A stretch of DNA of 14,631 nucleotides from CAYYJM01 sp964471755 (GTDB taxonomy: Bacteria > Planctomycetota > Planctomycetia > Gemmatales > Gemmataceae): assembly GCA_964471755.1 (NCBI GenBank), contig CAYYJM010000157.1:1-14631 (forward strand). The letters run 5' to 3'. The position numbers were made by a program, and so were the translations under genes. The stretch's first letter is position 1, and each line of letters opens with the position of its first letter. The notes under the pieces are model-generated. The model made no database searches, had not been told where the DNA came from, and saw nothing but the letters and a program-made list of their open reading frames with translations. Of this stretch, positions 13,921-14,631 are shown piece by piece.

Positions 13921-14394
13921 CTCTACGGATACATCTACGCCTGCGTGCGCAACCACGCCGACGCCGAGGACATCCTCCAGACCGTCTCCGTCGCCGTCAT
14001 GCAGTCGTTCGCGCAACTCCAGAGCCCGTCCGGGTTTCTACCCTGGGCTCGGGAGATCGCTCGCCGTCGGGTGCTGGCCCATCGACGCGTCGGCAAACGC
14101 GAACAGGCCTTCGATCCCGAACTGGTCCAGCGCCTGGCCGAGGCGGCCGAGACCCTCGACCGGGCCCAGCCAGCCACGGCGCACCATGCCGCCCTACTGG
14201 CCTGTCTGGAGAGTCTGCCACCGGAAACGCGACACCTGATCACGCTCCGATACGATGACTCCATCGCGGGAGCCGAGGAACTCGCCACCCGCTTCGGCCG
14301 CTCGGTCCAGGCCATCTACGCCCAGATCAAGCGGACCAAGATGGCCCTGCGAGCCTGTGTCGAACGCCGCCTGGCCCTGGAGGATGGCCGATGA
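13858..14394 (+). CDS. ECF-type RNA polymerase sigma factor
   Basis: This 178-aa sigma-70 family protein has region 2 at about residues 12-75 (LLMQHRTALYGYIYACVRN, then DAEDILQTV) and region 4 at about 117-172 (LESLPPETRHLITLRY, helix-turn-helix ELATRFGRSVQAIYAQIKR). It resembles the planctomycete/verrucomicrobial ECF type often found next to FecR-like proteins, and differs clearly from the sigma factor at 290. GAGGAGA (13847-13853) precedes ATG 13858 and a second in-frame ATG at 13861; either could be used. The stop overlaps the next gene's ATG (ATGA), a strong sign of coupled expression with its anti-sigma partner. A truncated paralogue lies at 12201. Confidence 0.93.
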   Translation: MMSDAGHQAEAAQLLMQHRTALYGYIYACVRNHADAEDILQTVSVAVMQSFAQLQSPSGFLPWAREIARRRVLAHRRVGKREQAFDPELVQRLAEAAETLDRAQPATAHHAALLACLESLPPETRHLITLRYDDSIAGAEELATRFGRSVQAIYAQIKRTKMALRACVERRLALEDGR

Positions 14395-14631
14395 ACGCCC
14401 CCACCGATCTCGATCTCCTGATCGACTACCTCGACGGCAGCCTGTCGCCAGAGGCCGAGTCGCATCTGATCGCACGCCTGAAGGCCGAGCCAGCCCTGGC
14501 CCAGGAACTGGTCCGCCTGGCGCGATCCGAGAGCATCCTGCGCGAATGGGCCCGGGCCATGCAGATCGCCTCGGCGGATACCCTGGAGCCCCGAGCCGAG
14601 CCGGTAGCGATAGTGCGGCCAGGGCGGCCGT
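14391..14631 (+). CDS. anti-sigma factor / FecR-like protein, N-terminal part (cut by window end)
   Basis: The first 80 codons are present; the frame is open to the window end. The ATG overlaps the sigma stop codon by the ATGA arrangement. The N-terminus (LLIDYLDGSLSPEAESHLIA, then a second helix around LAQELVRLARSESILREWAR) matches the cytosolic helical segment of planctomycete anti-sigma proteins that lack the zinc motif. It also resembles the first 55 residues of the kinase at 939. In this gene arrangement the full protein usually goes on to a membrane helix and a FecR domain, sometimes with a LamG domain; that part is not in the window. The expected job is to hold the upstream sigma factor inactive at the membrane until a signal arrives. 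Confidence 0.82.
   Translation, partial: MNAPTDLDLLIDYLDGSLSPEAESHLIARLKAEPALAQELVRLARSESILREWARAMQIASADTLEPRAEPVAIVRPGRP

Overview
This high-GC window looks like the chromosome of a planctomycete, most likely of the Gemmata/Gemmataceae type. The evidence is a Planctomycete-type cytochrome/DUF1549/DUF1553 (PSD1) protein, two ECF sigma factors each followed at once by an anti-sigma-like partner, a very large membrane-bound Ser/Thr kinase, and many short dispersed repeats between genes. The assignment is inferred from gene families only. The sequence has two N runs (6298-6307 and 13742-13841). Both are assembly gaps, and both affect how the genes must be read.

Left part (1-6563): a 55-bp repeat present twice, then an ECF sigma factor (290-856) and a giant transmembrane kinase (939-6441). 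The kinase begins with an anti-sigma-like segment. Its outer part is a tandem duplication of a module of about 665 residues, probably beta-helical. The 10-N gap near its 3' end throws the apparent frame off; the real stop is at 6439-6441. A 115-bp imperfect palindrome, built from a dispersed repeat, follows the stop.

Middle (6650-11352): a coupled pair made of a DUF5678-like small protein and a retropepsin-like aspartic protease. It converges with a secreted PSD1-family protein (7404-10352, minus) that carries a c-type haem motif and a discoidin-like insert. An ADP-ribosylglycohydrolase (10561-11352) is divergent from it. An 83-bp duplication, which includes the promoter and leader of the PSD1 gene, flanks the glycohydrolase on both sides. 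The downstream copy heads only a 37-codon ORF.

Right part (11353-14631): an eroded accessory region. It holds a frameshifted, repeat-interrupted SUKH (SMI1/KNR4) pseudogene, a probable 3'-end remnant of a group II intron, a truncated copy of an ECF sigma gene with its upstream region, and an overlapping two-gene minus-strand cassette (unknown protein plus four-helix membrane protein). The intact sigma gene (13858-14394) follows, overlapping by ATGA with the start of an anti-sigma/FecR-like gene that runs off the window end.

Two sigma/anti-sigma signalling modules therefore bracket a metabolic and accessory region shaped by local duplication. No tRNA, rRNA, CRISPR array or intact transposase was seen.
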